From contig NC_044029.1 of NCBI RefSeq assembly GCF_900496995.4, forward strand, positions 8,308,001 to 8,372,000: a DNA stretch of 64,000 nt. Direction: 5' to 3'. The notes beneath the pieces are model-generated. The model did not search any database. It saw only the letters and a program-made list of their open reading frames with translations, and had not been told where the DNA came from. The stretch comes from Aquila chrysaetos chrysaetos. Taxonomy: Eukaryota > Chordata > Aves > Accipitriformes > Accipitridae. Positions 1-13,453 of the stretch are shown here, piece after piece; position 1 is the first letter of the stretch, and every line of letters starts with the position of its first letter. The position numbers were made by a program, and so were the translations under genes.

Positions 1-901
1 CGTAAGAAAATACTACACAAGGCCTACCAAGACCTGTCATCAACATTCACAATAAAATATACATGCTGGCTGCTAAAATCTCCAGCAAGCACACAGATAA
101 TTAGACAATAGACATATGTTTGTGTGCAAGAAGATTATAAATAAAATTGGCAATACTGCCACACATGCCGCTGGTGCTTAACAAGAATAAATATAAAAAG
201 ATCACTATTAATATAATATTTAGTAAAAAATGAGTAAGAAAGAATAGAGGAGAAAATTTGTAGGGTGGAAAGTTTTTTGGGTTTTTTTTAACGTTTTGAG
301 ATAAGAAAATGGAAACAAGTGTTTGCCAATTTGTGCAATTCTCTTAGGTAGACACTAGAGGACACAGGGGGCTTAAGAATAATGCAGGACATAGAAAAAT
401 AAACATAAGTTTTACCGAATGCCATAACATACACACCTTATACGTAGTTGACACTTTAAAACATACTAAATAAGTCTGAAGGTGATAGCCATGTGGCACT
501 GCACTGTCGGAGAAGATGATGTTCAGAGACAGTGTGCTTCAAAGGAATGGCATGGGAAACAACTCATAGTAGCTGTGTTAAAGCTCAATAAGGTAATGAG
601 TGGATCCAGTTCAGCTAATTTAGAAGTTGTAGCACCAAAATTAGGAGATGTCCCTGAAAGGTTTATTGGTGTGAGAGTGCAGGGGGAAATCATAACAGCA
701 TAAATTCCCTATACAACGGAGACTGGGGTTATACAGTTGCTTTCGTGTGGCCTAAAAGCACTCTGCTGCTAAAGAGGTGGTCCCACTGTCTTCTTGTCCT
801 TAGCCTTGCTCCCATCTCTGGCTGGGCACTGGCACTGGTACCTATGCAGCTTTGTGGGAAACTGGTCCAAGGCCTTGTCTGCTCTAAAAAATAATCCTAC
901 C

Positions 902-1008
902 AAAAAAAAAAAAAAGTGATGTATTTAGGGGTTTGGTTGGTTGGTTGGTTTTTGTTTGTTTGTTTTGGTTTGGTATTTGGGTTTTTTGTTTGTTTGTTGG
1001 GTTTTTTG
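902..1008. repeat. A14 tract followed by T/G-rich low-complexity DNA
   Basis: Fourteen A residues (902-915) are followed, from about 928, by GGTT and GTTT units repeated irregularly. The frame at 941-1183 is an artefact of this composition: its first half translates to F, W, G, V and L only. Confidence 0.85.
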
Positions 1009-2717
1009 GCCAATACTTGTCCAGTGTAAAATATATATACATTTCAGGGGTTGGAATTTTCATTCTGCCTCTCTGTACCTAGACTGTCCTAACCCCTATG
1101 ATAAAATAAGGCTCCCTCTTGCTTTCTTAGTATCTGCCCCACCATGTTATGAGCCTGGGTGCACGATGGTTAAGCTTCAGTAAAAGGACACTGAGTGCTC
1201 TCACTCACAATGTCTCATGACTTGAAATTTCAAGGTGGGTTCAACGCTTTGAGGAGAATGAGACTGAAAACTCATGTTTCCTACCTCTGTAATCGGTTCT
1301 CCAGTTATTATAACACTAGGTAATATAAGGGGATGGGATCACTGTCAGTATTACATCAAACAACTAGTCATGGTGTTCTCTGTGACTAATGTTTGGGGAA
1401 TTCTCCAGGGGCTTAAGGAGAGTTCAGGTGGCTCTGAATAAATCCTACACTGCTCAGTTTAGACTTGCATTTTTATAGAGCTACAGGTACAAGCTAGATG
1501 CCACATAGCAATGAAGCAGGCACTTTGAAATTGCATAGTGACTGAAGCTCCCAGGAAATTTTTGGACAAGGTAGGGAGGCACAAATGAGCTACATGCCTG
1601 CCTACAAGGCTAGGCAGTCCAGAAAAACAGTGGTGTGAATGCCAGCTGGTTATTTTGTTTTCATATTCTGAAAGAAATAAAAATTACAGTTATTTGGTTT
1701 GCACTTATATCACCGTACTGCTCAGCTCCTGAGGGAACAGAATCTGCAGTTCCCACAGGACATTTGTGATTTGTGTTTGGTACTTATCCAAAGCTAATTT
1801 AATCAATGTCAGTTCTGTGAATGTCATGTGTATGTTCTGAATGGGAAGCTCCCATGACACTATAGATAAAGCTACTCCAGTACAAAAATCGTGGGGAACA
1901 GGTTCAGATATTTTTAATATTAGTATGGGCTAGAACAGATGGGATAATTTCAGGTATGACCTCCAAGAATTTGAGGATCCAAACTCAAAAGAACAGGACA
2001 GATCAAAGAGGTAATTTCTCTAGGATGAAAAGCTCTTTGTAATGAAAAATGGAAACCACTTTTTAATAGAAGGATACTAGCAGTTAGGACATTATCATCC
2101 ATCAACAAACAAAAAAAGGAACACCGAGCATGAAAACGTAAAAGAAAAAAGTAAGGGATGAACAGCTTTTTTTTTAAGAGTAAGTCAGAGTTGCTAGCTC
2201 TTTGAATAATCACTAGCCAAGCTCCTGTTCTCCATTCTTATAAAAATATTTAGAATTCCAAAAAGAGTACAGTAAATAATATCCTTTTTGCTTTAACAGT
2301 TGTAGTGACATTAACATATGATCCCAGTGATCTAATGATATTTCAAAATGAAAGGTGACCTTTCTTTCTTTAAAGAACATTCTTAAGCCTCAATTATGCT
2401 AAATACACATGCAGGCAGTCCTGAAAAATGCTTTGATCACAGAACTTATGGAATTTATCCCTTATGACAATAAGGTGATTAAAATGATCTGTATATTTCA
2501 AATTTTGTAAAACAAAGCTTCCCAGCTAGATTCCCATCATGTATTTTCCCTTGGAAATAATACATGTTTATATTTCAATTTTCCCCAGTCTGAACTATTT
2601 TTAAGTAAATCAAATTTGTTTAATATTGACTTAATTAAAGAGTTTCCAAAGACAAAGGATCAATTTTTAATTCCAGATCAACTGGATATAACATTTCAAC
2701 ATCCTGAAAAGACATGG

Positions 2718-2731
2718 TTTTTTTTTTTTTT
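2718..2731. repeat. T14 homopolymer
   Basis: An uninterrupted run of 14 T. It could be a mononucleotide microsatellite or the remnant of an antisense retrotransposed A-tail; nothing adjacent decides this. Confidence 0.8.
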
Positions 2732-3131
2732 CCCTGCAAATTACTGGAATTTGGGGCTCCCTAAATGATCTTTTAAAATGCTTCTGTCTGCAAGTAAAAA
2801 TCAGTGTTCTCATGCATTGGCAGTTTCAAAATCTTGCACTACTGGAAAATAACTATAAAATTAGCTTACAGTAAGTGTTGTCTTTTTTGTAAAAACATTT
2901 TACACTTTGGCTGTATTTTAATTAAGGCTTTTAACAGTCTTAGAGTGTGTTAATTCTTAGGGCTTGTTAAATGTGAGATAATATTTGATTTATTTCTTAA
3001 AGTTCTAGATTCTTATGTGAGAACAGTGGCTTTCATTAAAAGTTCATGTGTAGACCTCCTGGCTGAAAAGAAAAGCTTACAATAAAACATACAGGCTTAA
3101 AAAAAAGGCTGGGGGGAGGGGAGCCACAGAC

Positions 3132-3149
3132 TTTTTTTTTTTTTTTTTT
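3132..3149. repeat. T18 homopolymer
   Basis: Eighteen consecutive T, preceded by a G-rich stretch (3108-3123). The minus-strand frame across it (3036-3335) contains a lysine run that is only this tract and is not a gene. Confidence 0.85.
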
Positions 3150-5565
3150 AAAAGCTTGTAAAAATTGATCAAATCTCGTATTTTGTGGGCACTTGCTTTG
3201 GCTGGAGTTGGCAATACCACATGTCTTGGGGTTTTGGTCTAGCTGCAGCTGGTTTAAATTCATATTACTCTTTGGGTTCCCAACTGCATCTGAATATTTT
3301 GCAGGCACAACCCAACTCATTATTGCAACATTCAACAGGGCACCTATTGCCTATGAACTGTAAGTTCAAATCCAGCGAATGAAAATGAAAGATGCGAGAT
3401 CAATAATAACACATGCCCCTTTGTCTGTAAACACTGTATTGGGATTATCATACAGAATGTATAATTCTACCCAAATTCAATTCCATTCCAGTGTGCCCAG
3501 GGATCATGAAGTGCAGGGGGAACTTAAAGAGCCTCTCAGGGCAGGCAAAGGGCTTGACAGCTTTGGAGGAACAGACTGCTAATATTAGACATTTATGATG
3601 CCCATGGGAAGTGCAGGGAACAAGAGACAATTCCCACCTCTCCCCTTTTTGTTGAATGTAGAATAAAGAATATCATGATGTCCCAAATGGCTGGGTGGTG
3701 CAACTCCTACCCTCTCCTCTGTACGAAATAAATACAGATGGTTTACTGTTTCTTGAGACTTAGTCCTACCTAGATCTCTGCCTGTAGTTCCATGCTTTCC
3801 CAGTGCTGGGGAAGCCACAGGTTTACTATCTGGTTATCTGTCCTATTTTAATATAGGTTGCAGATATCAACCTAAAGTATTGAAGTCTAGTACAGCACAT
3901 GATTCTTGGGTACTATATTATTTGTAAACACCATGAATTGACAGTGAGTGTATGATCTTGAATAACATCATTCTAGTTTGACTGTGGATGGCAACATCCA
4001 TATTTTTGAATGGCTATGTTGAAACTGCTTGTGGCTCTTCAAAGTCTGCAACATGGACTTGTGGCAAAGCACTGTTTCATTTAATAGCTATAGTTTCAGG
4101 AAACAAAATATTGTTGCAGAATGTATATGAAGCATTTCCCAATGGCTCTTGAGTCTGAACCAGGATCCAGTGCTGAATTATTTGATGAACATGACTGTTA
4201 CAACCTTCACTACTTTCACCTCCAGTATTCCTGAGCTAGCATCAGTTCTCATATCACATCCATCATGCTCTTATTTATAAGTAACTCCATTCATCAATCA
4301 TTATCAGAGTGATGTTTCATATGCTTAGGTGGATTAGATATACTTTTAATGTTTCTGTGAAACCGTCTTGCTTCATTTGCTAATTCAGACACAGATACAT
4401 ATCATTCATTGAGCAGCTCAAAGGAATGGAATAAAAACTCTTGGTAACATCCCTATATTCACCACAGAAAGGAAAGGCAAGAAGTACAATTTAACTGTCC
4501 CCAGCCTCAATCTCACATGCATTTTGCTACTCCCAAGCAAGCCTGAGTTGGAGCTTTTCTTGTGCTTAGGCATGCTGACCATTTCTTTTCTGTATAATGT
4601 CTTGCGTTACTAATGAAGGGTATGTTTATGTAGCAGCCCCTCCTCTAATAGGCTTTCTCCTGTCCTCAGTCATCTGTTTTCATTGCTATGGTAGGAACCT
4701 TAAGATTTTCAAACCTTTCAAACCTTCCTCTGCCAAATCTGCTTGAGAGGGGCAACAGATGCAAAAGATGTGGGGAAGGAATGACAGATGGACACTCGGG
4801 CAAGGATGTGTCTGCATATCCTTGCACGCACACTTATACCCATATGCACTCACCCATACAGCATGGCTATGCAATCAGGTCTCATTTTCCTAAGAAATGC
4901 CGCTGAGTTAGACTGTTAGCACGCTTCCTAAATCTGCTGCCCTATAGCTCTGCATGACGTGATCTCCACACTCATTACACCAGGTTATGACTGTATGTAA
5001 ATAGCTGGAAATACTAATAATATTTTCCTTTATTAGAAAGGAAGTTATTCTTTTTCATTTCACTTTCACAGTGACAGATAGCTGTGTGCACTAATAATTT
5101 TCAAGTCCTCAACCTAACTCCAGTAAGTTCAATCATCTGAAGGAATTCACACTGAGGGTCTGATCCATGTGTTAGAAAGTAGTTATGTTTTAGAGAAACT
5201 AAACTAAAAGTAACGGAAGTGGTCAATATTTTAAAAGCAAATAGCAGAGCCACTGGTATGCTTTTTCCAAAGTGCTGTGTCATGTCACTGCTAAAGATCA
5301 TCGATTTCTTAGTGATTCTTGCTTCTATGCACTAGCTCAAAACCTCCAGGCGGTGATTTTATTTTTTTTTTCCCTACACAGACTTATTATGTTTTGCAGA
5401 AAAAATAAATACAAAGGAAAAATCTAAGAGCAAACACATTTAGAATGTTGGCACGGCTCTGCAAACACGAAGGGGGAAAAGGCCACTGGAATATTTCTCC
5501 ATATTTATTTATAGGCTTTTCAATTTCCTCCCCCTTAAAGACATATTGATTTTAAGTGCATCATG

Positions 5566-5586
5566 AATATATATAATATATATATC
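5566..5586. repeat. AT dinucleotide-rich tract
   Basis: Short interrupted (AT)n stretch inside unique AT-rich DNA. Confidence 0.6.
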
Positions 5587-8500
5587 TATCTTTCAAATAA
5601 TGCTGTAATTGGCTTCTTTGAAATGCACACATTTCATTGTGTCCTGTATAGCTGTAAAAGCCAAAGAGGAATTCTTCAGGAAGAGAAAGGCCAGGTTCTT
5701 CTTTACCTCACACCAGTTCACATGGGTCTAACTCCACCAAGGTTAGTCGTGTTCCTCAAGATGAATAACAGGGCGAGCAACAACAGAGCCTGAATCACAA
5801 TGCTTTCTCCAGCTTTTTTGGAGAAGAGAGGAAAGTCTAAAGAATTGAAGGTATATATTCCTTTTGCTGCCTTCATAATGATAGATGAATATTTGTTCAT
5901 GTGTCAAAATGGGATGAGAACTCCTTTAGACTGTATTTTCTACAAAATATATCATGTAATATACTGAATGGGTTATGTATAGGTAGGATAAACTACTGTG
6001 AGGATTATTACAAATGAAAATAGAAAGGAGAGGTTTAAGCTAAAAAAGTTATTTGAGACCACCCTTAGCTAGATCTTGATTTAGAAACAAAGTGTTGAAA
6101 TCAGCTTTGAAGCACCATACTTCGGACAATAGACAGAGACTTAGAAATTCTTGATTCATTTTTCTTCTCTGCCATTGACACATTGCGTCATTGTAGGCAA
6201 ATCTTTTCATCTCTTATTGTTCCAAATCCCCCTCTGTAAAAATGAATAAGAACACTTCCTTTTTGTCTTCATTTGTCTGACTTACTTGTTTTAAATTTTA
6301 TGGCTTCTGGATATAGGGCTTGCTTTTTACTCTATACATTTGTTTAGTGGCCTTTGTTGGGAGTCACTGGGCACTACTCTAATAAATAATAGTTCCACTG
6401 TTACTAGTGAGGTTACTTGAGTCAGGTTCTCCATTGGTAAAAGTCAAAATTCACATGCTACGATCACAATAAACTCATTTATAAAATTCAAGTGAAGCTG
6501 CTTAAAATCCAGCCATCAGCAGGCTATGTCTGCTTCTATTAGCAACAATCATTGCTTCTGCTCTCTATCGGTGAGAAAGGTGTTCAGCTCTTTTGTTGAA
6601 GCCGGTTAAATCCAGACAAGGGCCAGACAGCTTCATCCACAGATTTGCACAAAGCTTATACCATCAATAGTAAATCCAGTCTAAAAAGACACAAGTTTGG
6701 ATAGCATTTCTGTTTACATTACCAAGGTATTTTTACCAAATGCATTTTAGTACCGTATTGTTAAGGGAAATGTTTGTAGACGTTTTCATTAGTATCTGGC
6801 AGAGAAAAGCAAGGGGTTTATGAAAGTACAGAAAATAAAATTCTTGTAAAGTGTGTACGGTCAGATGATAGTACAGTGGAGTAATTTTGAGATTATTTTG
6901 TGTTTCCTGGTTAGAATCTCTAGTATTTTTAGCTGTTTGCTTTTGCTTTGTTATGCAAAAGTGCCTTTAAAGAACTTCTGCAATAAAGAGATTATTGATT
7001 GCAATATCCCCATGCTGACAAAGGGTTCTGGTGGACGAGATCATTTGAATGTTAAACTAACTTACTCGTGGTGGGTAAAATCCAGATTGGTTTCATATTG
7101 AATTTAGCCCTCAAACAATGACCAGGAGGAAAGCCCGACACAAGATGACACATTTTTACAGTCTGTGATTCAAAAAAAGAGTTACTCTACAAGATATCAA
7201 ATGATACATAATCACTTGGTCTTCTTATGAATTCTGACATCCAATAACAGCAAGGGAGAGGGAGTTTCAATGTTAAAACTGAATTCTTGCCTTTTCATAG
7301 TATAATTCAGACTTCTGACCTTACGTTTCATAGAAATTATGAATATTCTTGACAAGTTCGCCTCAAAGGCTGGAGAACTGGGTCAGCTAAGCTGTCTAAA
7401 ATACAAGTTTTTTAAGATCATCATAACTAATTAGGTTTACGGATTTTTTTTAGACAACTCCTGAGTCACGAGAACTCCTCTGGAAGTGTGAACACCGGCA
7501 AACTGGGAAATACTTTCTTTTTTATACCAACTAACCCTGTTAGGATGATTCAATTAATAGTGGCCAGGTTTGGTTCAAATCAGAAAAGCTTTGACCCCAT
7601 CTTTCAAGTTAGCTGGACCTTTTTTTCTCCACAGCCAGAGAAATACATGATCTCAGGACCCTCACAACAACAGTTACTTTTCAGTTTTCCTCCTGTTCTC
7701 CTCCTGTTTCATGAAGGAAATGGAAACCTGCAGCTCAACTCTGCCACTTTGGAGGCAGAAATCACCAACACTTCTTTTTTGCTTCCTACTTATCTGATCC
7801 AAGGTGAAGGTAAAGCAAGCACTCAAGATGTATCTGAGAGACATAGGAACTGTAATCCTGTTGAGATTTTACTGTTAGAAGCTGCTTATTGCTATAATCT
7901 CAGGTCTAAGACTTGTATAGCTAATGGAGTGCTATAAACTTACATACTTTTTGCCTCCCTTACTTGAGTGTGCCAAGTGGCACGTCAGGACAAATATTTC
8001 CCAAATCAAAGGTCTGTTAGTATTCTATTTCCTAGCTCTGTAGTTTCAAGTTCTTTACTGTAATTCATGGCATGACTGTTTTTTTAACATTTTTTTAATT
8101 CTAGTACTTAAGAAATGGAGACAACGATTTTTAATTTTTACACTTAACTTTATTTTTGTCTTTTGACATATAAATGCACTGAAGCATGCTGTTTTGTAGA
8201 ATAAATAATTGTATTTAATCCCCAAACTTTTACTTCATGCAAAATGGAAGAAACATCTGTGAAATCTGTATGAAACAGAGCTTCTAAATGTGAGAAAAGT
8301 CGTCAGTCAGCAACTAACTCGACGGGATAGTTTACTGAGTTGTGGTGGAAGGTCAGCCCAGCTAAGCACTCAATAGTCATCTATGAAGACCAACCTTGCA
8401 GACAAATTGTAAATACACATAATAACAAAAGTTTCCCCGCACTCCTTGATGACTCTGAACTGTTGTTCAGAGAGCGTAAATGATTTCTGTAACATCACAG

Positions 8501-11199
8501 GCAGCGGCTCAGACCATGGGTACACATTATGCAAGAGTGTGCAGCTGGCAGAGCACAGCAAGCAACGTGGCAGCAAGAGCAAGCAGGTTTGAACAGGGAC
8601 TGAAGAAGCAAAAGAGATTCAGGGCATCCCTACTGAGAGGTGGTTCCCTAACCCTAATGGCAGTGAAAGGAATTATAACCTAAGTCTAATGATTTTGAAT
8701 TTATACTTAATCCACTTGGCCGTGATTGTAGGCCAGTACTGTACATGAGAGGGTGTGTTTGTAAAAGCAGAGAAATTTGCTTATGACACAAAACTGAGGT
8801 ACTGGACTGTTCCATGGCATTAATGAAAAAAGTTTTTATGTGGTTTCTAATGAGTTTTAACCTGTTCAAATAACATCACATAATAGTTTAACATATCTTG
8901 TAATTGTCTTCAATAATTATAAACTAGCCTTAAGGGCAGCTGACTAACAGCAGCTCCCAACGATTTTCTTGCATCAGCAGCTACAGAAATAAATTCAAAC
9001 CCTAAGATGGGAAGGTCAGCTCCACTGAAATAGAAGAGGCCACATCCAGCCCAGACTTCATGCTTGACAGAGAAGCATCTATATGTTTCTGCTTTAGCTT
9101 CAGGTCGTTTTCCTAAACAGGACAGTCTTTCTTCCACTCTCAGTAATGCAGAGGTGTAGAATTCCTGCATGATTTCTATTCACACGGCAGACTTGCCACA
9201 GTGCTGTTGGATTCTTTGCCATTAAAGTCACCATTAATAATTTTAAGGTTTGCTAGAAATTACTTTGAAATGAATTTGCACTACACCTCTCCTGTGCATT
9301 AACACAAAATGGGGTCTCTGCTACATTTTGTTGAACCTGAGTATATGCCCTACCTATGCTGTGGTGTCGTGAGGCCTTTGGATCCTGACATTTTTAAATG
9401 ACTGTTGGAAAGATCTGTTGACAGTAAACAAGATTTTTCTCCCAGAAACTGCTTAACCGTTAAACCAGCAAGTTTCTGTTACTTCTGGATATCTACTGAA
9501 ATTTTTTAAATCCTCAGGATCCATGAAATATGGAATAATGAGCTGCATTTCTCCCAGTGAGTCCAAGAAGTTCTAATAAACCCCCAGGTATTTGTAAAAC
9601 ATATTTGAAATCAGGTATGCATGGACATTACTCTCTGGATAACTTCTGCCGCAGCCCTGGACTCCGTTCATCTTCGGGGTCAACAATAAACTTCCTTGTT
9701 TTTTAGGAGTTAAAGCTAAAAATTATGCTTACCTAAAAACATAAAAGGTAAAGCCATAAACAGCTGAGCGGGGAATCACAACCCTTATTTAATTGGGGGA
9801 GAGTTCTGCTTTTGATTTCGGTAAAGCTTCATAGTTTAAAAGGAGTTGAAACAAGTCAAAATCCAGAAATTATGCTGTTTCATGGAGAAAAATCCTGAGA
9901 AGTAAAACTAAAACCAAAATCATGAAAACATCTACCATCAACTTGTCCTCCCTAAACTACTTTTCTAAATTCCTCCACAAATTTATTTCCACTTGATTTA
10001 GGAGTTCAAAACAAATATCAGATTGATTTCTGAATGTCAGAGAGGGAGCTTACAGTTTTAGTAGCCGATTTTATTCATATTCTTCAAAGAATGAATGACA
10101 GCATCCATCTTGTATTCTTAGTGCATTTTCTATCCTTTTATAAATGGTGTTGTGCGAGCCTCTTCAGATCTGTACTTGCAGTGGCTTGATGAGGCTTAAT
10201 TATCATTCAAATAGTTTCAGTTATAGAGAACTAGGACGAGGAAATGCAATTTATTTGTAAAAGATACAAAACCCAAACCAGTTAAATATGCCCACTGACA
10301 GATGTGTCATGAGACACATTGTTTCACAATGGTTCAGCATATCATTTAATATTTGACAATGATAACACTTGTAAATACAGGAAAAGTCTTGGTTTTTTGA
10401 ACAGATCAAGCAATAACCAGGCTTACAGGATCAGCTGAGTGCCCTCAGGTTAACAAATAACATGATGATCCAAACTTTAAACAAATACAAATCTATATTT
10501 AACGGAAGTTAATATCAGAAAGAAGAAGCAACTGTAGATACTATAGAAAACCAAAGCCACGGGTCTGAAAAATCATTCGATTTTTCTTGCTTTCTTTCGT
10601 TTAACTGTATCATATGAGCTGCATCCATCTCCCCAACCAAAGCTCAGATCGTTGCTTGTCCCCAAGCCTGATCAGAATTCACCAGCTAGGTCTTCTCCAT
10701 TGAGGGGCTGAACCCAGCCAGCGTCCTCAGCGCTCACTGGCCATGTGGGGCTCCAGCCCAGCAAATTTGTGGGTGCAACGGCACGCGGAGGACTTGTGGG
10801 TGCTTGCAAACTGGATACGGTGGAGACAGAACCAGGGAGTGGGGCTCTGCAGGATGGGACAGAGAAAAGTAGTGGGGTCATGGCTTTGTTTTGTGCCAAA
10901 TAAGCAACTTTCTCTACTTTGCCTCTGCTCTTACCGTGACAGAGTGGCATCCGAAAGGGATGGGAAGGAATAATCCCAGACTGAACTCAGAGACAGGGAC
11001 ATACGGGCCAGGAGCGACAGGGAAAGGGAAGGATAAAAAGGATAATCAATCTCATTTTCAGCTGAAGAAATTTGAACGCCTTCAATGGCTAATTTTGTAT
11101 TTCCTCACTATGAGAGGGAGAAGAGCAGCAGAAGTTTCCTATGCAACTGAGTGCACAGAGGTGGTGTGCGCTTCTGGAATAAGACGCGGCACTGGGTAG

Positions 11200-11200
<1 letters not shown>

Positions 11201-11232
<32 letters not shown>
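11201..11232 (+). repeat. (AGTA)8 tetranucleotide microsatellite
   Basis: Eight uninterrupted copies of AGTA, ending at TAGG. Perfect repeats of this length are usually polymorphic, so this is a candidate length marker. Confidence 0.95.
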
Positions 11233-11454
11233 GGTTTAACAGCCCATTTAAGAACTAGCTTGCTCCTGGGAGAGTGTCCCAGTTACTGGACGAGACAGCT
11301 GAGCTTTCACTTCTCGCCTGTTTGTGCTCCACTGAATCTGGCGTTATTTTCTTTTAGAGCATTGCTATTCCAAAGGCAGAGGTGAAGTTTGCCCTCTCTC
11401 ACACTCTCTCGGAAACTTAATGAGTGGCGGGCAGGGCCAGCTGGAGGGTTGGTA

Positions 11455-11560
11455 GGTTATAAGACAGCCCTCAGGCAAGTGAGCGCAAGTGCTCTAACCA
11501 CTGAATTATCACCATCTACAGCTGGGGTTGAGGAGGAAGGAACAATCTCTGTTCCATCTT
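11455..11560 (-). repeat. Old interspersed repeat with dyad/T-loop-like core, copy 1
   Basis: The plus strand reads AGTGAGCGCAAGTGCTCTAACCACTGAATTAT-like sequence around 11478-11510. Its complement carries a GTGGTTAGAGCACT-type core. The same core recurs at 21.8 and 39.9 kb, and a related dyad form at 26.9 kb. I remember closely similar sequences as dispersed repeats in turtle and bird genomes but cannot name the family. Boundaries are approximate. Confidence 0.5.
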
Positions 11561-11599
11561 TGAAAGAAGGACAGAGGTAACTACCTTCAGGAAAGGATT

Positions 11600-13150
11600 C
11601 GGGGGCTCTGTCTCCCAGGAGGAAGAAAGTGCCTTCAGGTGGTGTTAAACAAGGTGAAAATGTAGCCACTCAGCCTCCCCACTTCGGCCGTTTCACTTTC
11701 CTGGGTGGTGTTTTCGAGAATTAACTGTGGGGGGCTCTGAAATGAACCCTGGCACTGGGCTGAGAACCTGCACTCGTGTCTGGATCTGGGCTGACTCATT
11801 CTCCGCTCATGTCAGACAAGCTTGATAATAACACACATAATAAAAACTAGCCTCAGACACAGCGTCTCTACCATGGAAGGACCAGTATTTTAAGACATCA
11901 AAATAGATTCCTTATAGACACTGCAATGATAATTAATGCTTCAGACTGCTTTCCGTGTGCAGACCGCAGTGTTAATTTTGCTTCAAGTCATCTTCATGTG
12001 CTTGACAACAAAATCTTTTTCACACTTATCACAGAGATAAGGAAAAATGCAATTCAGAAAGCCCAAGTAGAATTCTCATATGTTTAAAATTAAGCAAATA
12101 GGTAAATGCTTTCTGTGTAAGAAAATATGCAATTTGCCCATGATGATAACAGGAGGTTTGGGCAGATCACGTACATTGTGGAGTGAAAACTTGAGCCCTA
12201 GAAACCAGTAGTAAAGCTTTCTTTGACTTCACCATACTTTAGCTTTCAACACACATCTTTTAATGCCCAATACTTTGCCTTAACCACATCATCCCTCCCT
12301 GTGTATGTGAGAATGAAGCATGTTTTCATGCCCGAGAACTTGGTTTTTAATTTTTTAAAAAAATATATTTAAAAGATTTAACATGTACAAAGTTATTCAG
12401 GTCAAAAACTAGCTAGCATTTGAAGTTTTTCATTTTTTCTCTATTCACAAATGTGTCATATTAGATCATTCCATTAAGGGTAATCTCTTGGATTTGTTTT
12501 CTCTCTAGCCAGTGAATGTTCACAAGACAGTGGTTCTCTTTACAGAAGTGATGCTGTTTCCATGCTATAAATTTCCCGTAAGGGTGATCTAAAGCTTATA
12601 ATGACTTCCACTCCCAAGGAAAACCATACAGCAGAATTAGTGAGGAAGTTATTTGTCCTGGGCTGCAGAGCCTGACAATGGAGTAAGCAATAAATTGACA
12701 CCCATGTAGTCCTTATTGGTCAGCTATCATATGTGTGCATGCATTTTATTTTTCTGGCAAATAACACAAAGCGATGTCTTAATGGAGTGTTATTCAAGGG
12801 GCTCTCTCTGTTTTTCAGAAATAAATGCAATGATTTAACCATTCAATCCCTCCTGACATTGATTGGATTTCTGTATTTCAGCCTCATGTATCACTTTTAA
12901 GTTACAGGAACAAATTTTAGCCTTGTCCCAGATTTTTATCTGTAGTGTGTCTGAGGAAGAGCTATTAATCACTAAGAAAGTATAGTATAGACGTGTAGTT
13001 TCTGGGGTAAGAGCTGTTCCTGTAAAGATAAGAAGGCAGTAATGTTCAATAGTTTCAAGCACAATCTCCTACTAAACTGTTTTCCCTGTCTTTGCTGAGG
13101 TTTTAAAGGTAGTTTCCATTTTAGGAAATCTGTACCCACTTGGGATCAGG
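11600..13150. other. No gene seen
   Basis: AT-rich unique-looking sequence between the old repeat and the LTR. No open frame longer than about 75 codons and no recognisable element. Confidence 0.6.
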
Positions 13151-13274
13151 TGCTGTGGTTCAACCCCAGCTGACAACTAAGCACCACGCAGCTGCTTGCT
13201 CACTCCTCCCCACCCAGTGGGATGGGGAGAGAATCAGGGAAAAAAGTAAAACTCGTGGGTTGGGATAAAGACAA

Positions 13275-13280
13275 TTTAAT
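13275..13280 (-). terminator. Probable poly(A) signal of the LTR (ATTAAA)
   Basis: The minus strand reads ATTAAA about 150 bp downstream of the TATA box, at a plausible position for the R region. It is the commonest variant of AATAAA. Confidence 0.5.
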
Positions 13281-13430
13281 AGGACAGAAAGGAAGAGAAG
13301 AATAATGATAATAATAATAAAAGAATTGGAACATACAAAACAAGTGATGCACAATGCAATTGCTCACCACTCGCCGACCGATGCCCAGTTAGTTCCTGAG
13401 CAGCGATCCCCCCAGGCCAACTCCCCCCAG

Positions 13431-13438
13431 TTTATATA
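13431..13438 (-). promoter_or_regulatory. TATA box of the LTR
   Basis: The minus strand reads TATATAAA, flanked by complementary CCCAGT/ACTGGG sequence. Transcription would begin roughly 25-30 bp further along the minus strand, near 13400-13405. Confidence 0.7.
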
Positions 13439-13445
13439 CTGGGTA

Positions 13446-13453
13446 TGACGTCA
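13446..13453 (-). promoter_or_regulatory. Consensus CRE in the LTR U3
   Basis: The palindrome TGACGTCA matches the full CREB/ATF site. In the direction of LTR transcription it ends 7 bp upstream of the TATA element, the arrangement expected of a proximal promoter. Both CpG-containing halves are intact. Function in the host is inferred, not shown. Confidence 0.7.

Larger units (their letters stand above)
1..11200. other. AT-rich sequence without a recognisable gene
   Basis: I see no exon, RNA gene or intact mobile element here. All open frames are short. The longest (7488-7937, 149 codons) has no recognisable domain and no good splice context. Content is unique-looking AT-rich DNA with short homopolymer and T/G-rich tracts, and a somewhat GC-richer patch around 10,640-10,980. 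This fits intergenic or intronic vertebrate DNA. Confidence 0.6.

Noticed and set aside
7488-7937. 149-codon plus-strand frame
   Set aside because: No known domain, low-complexity F/L/S composition, no good splice sites; such a length can occur by chance in 64 kb.
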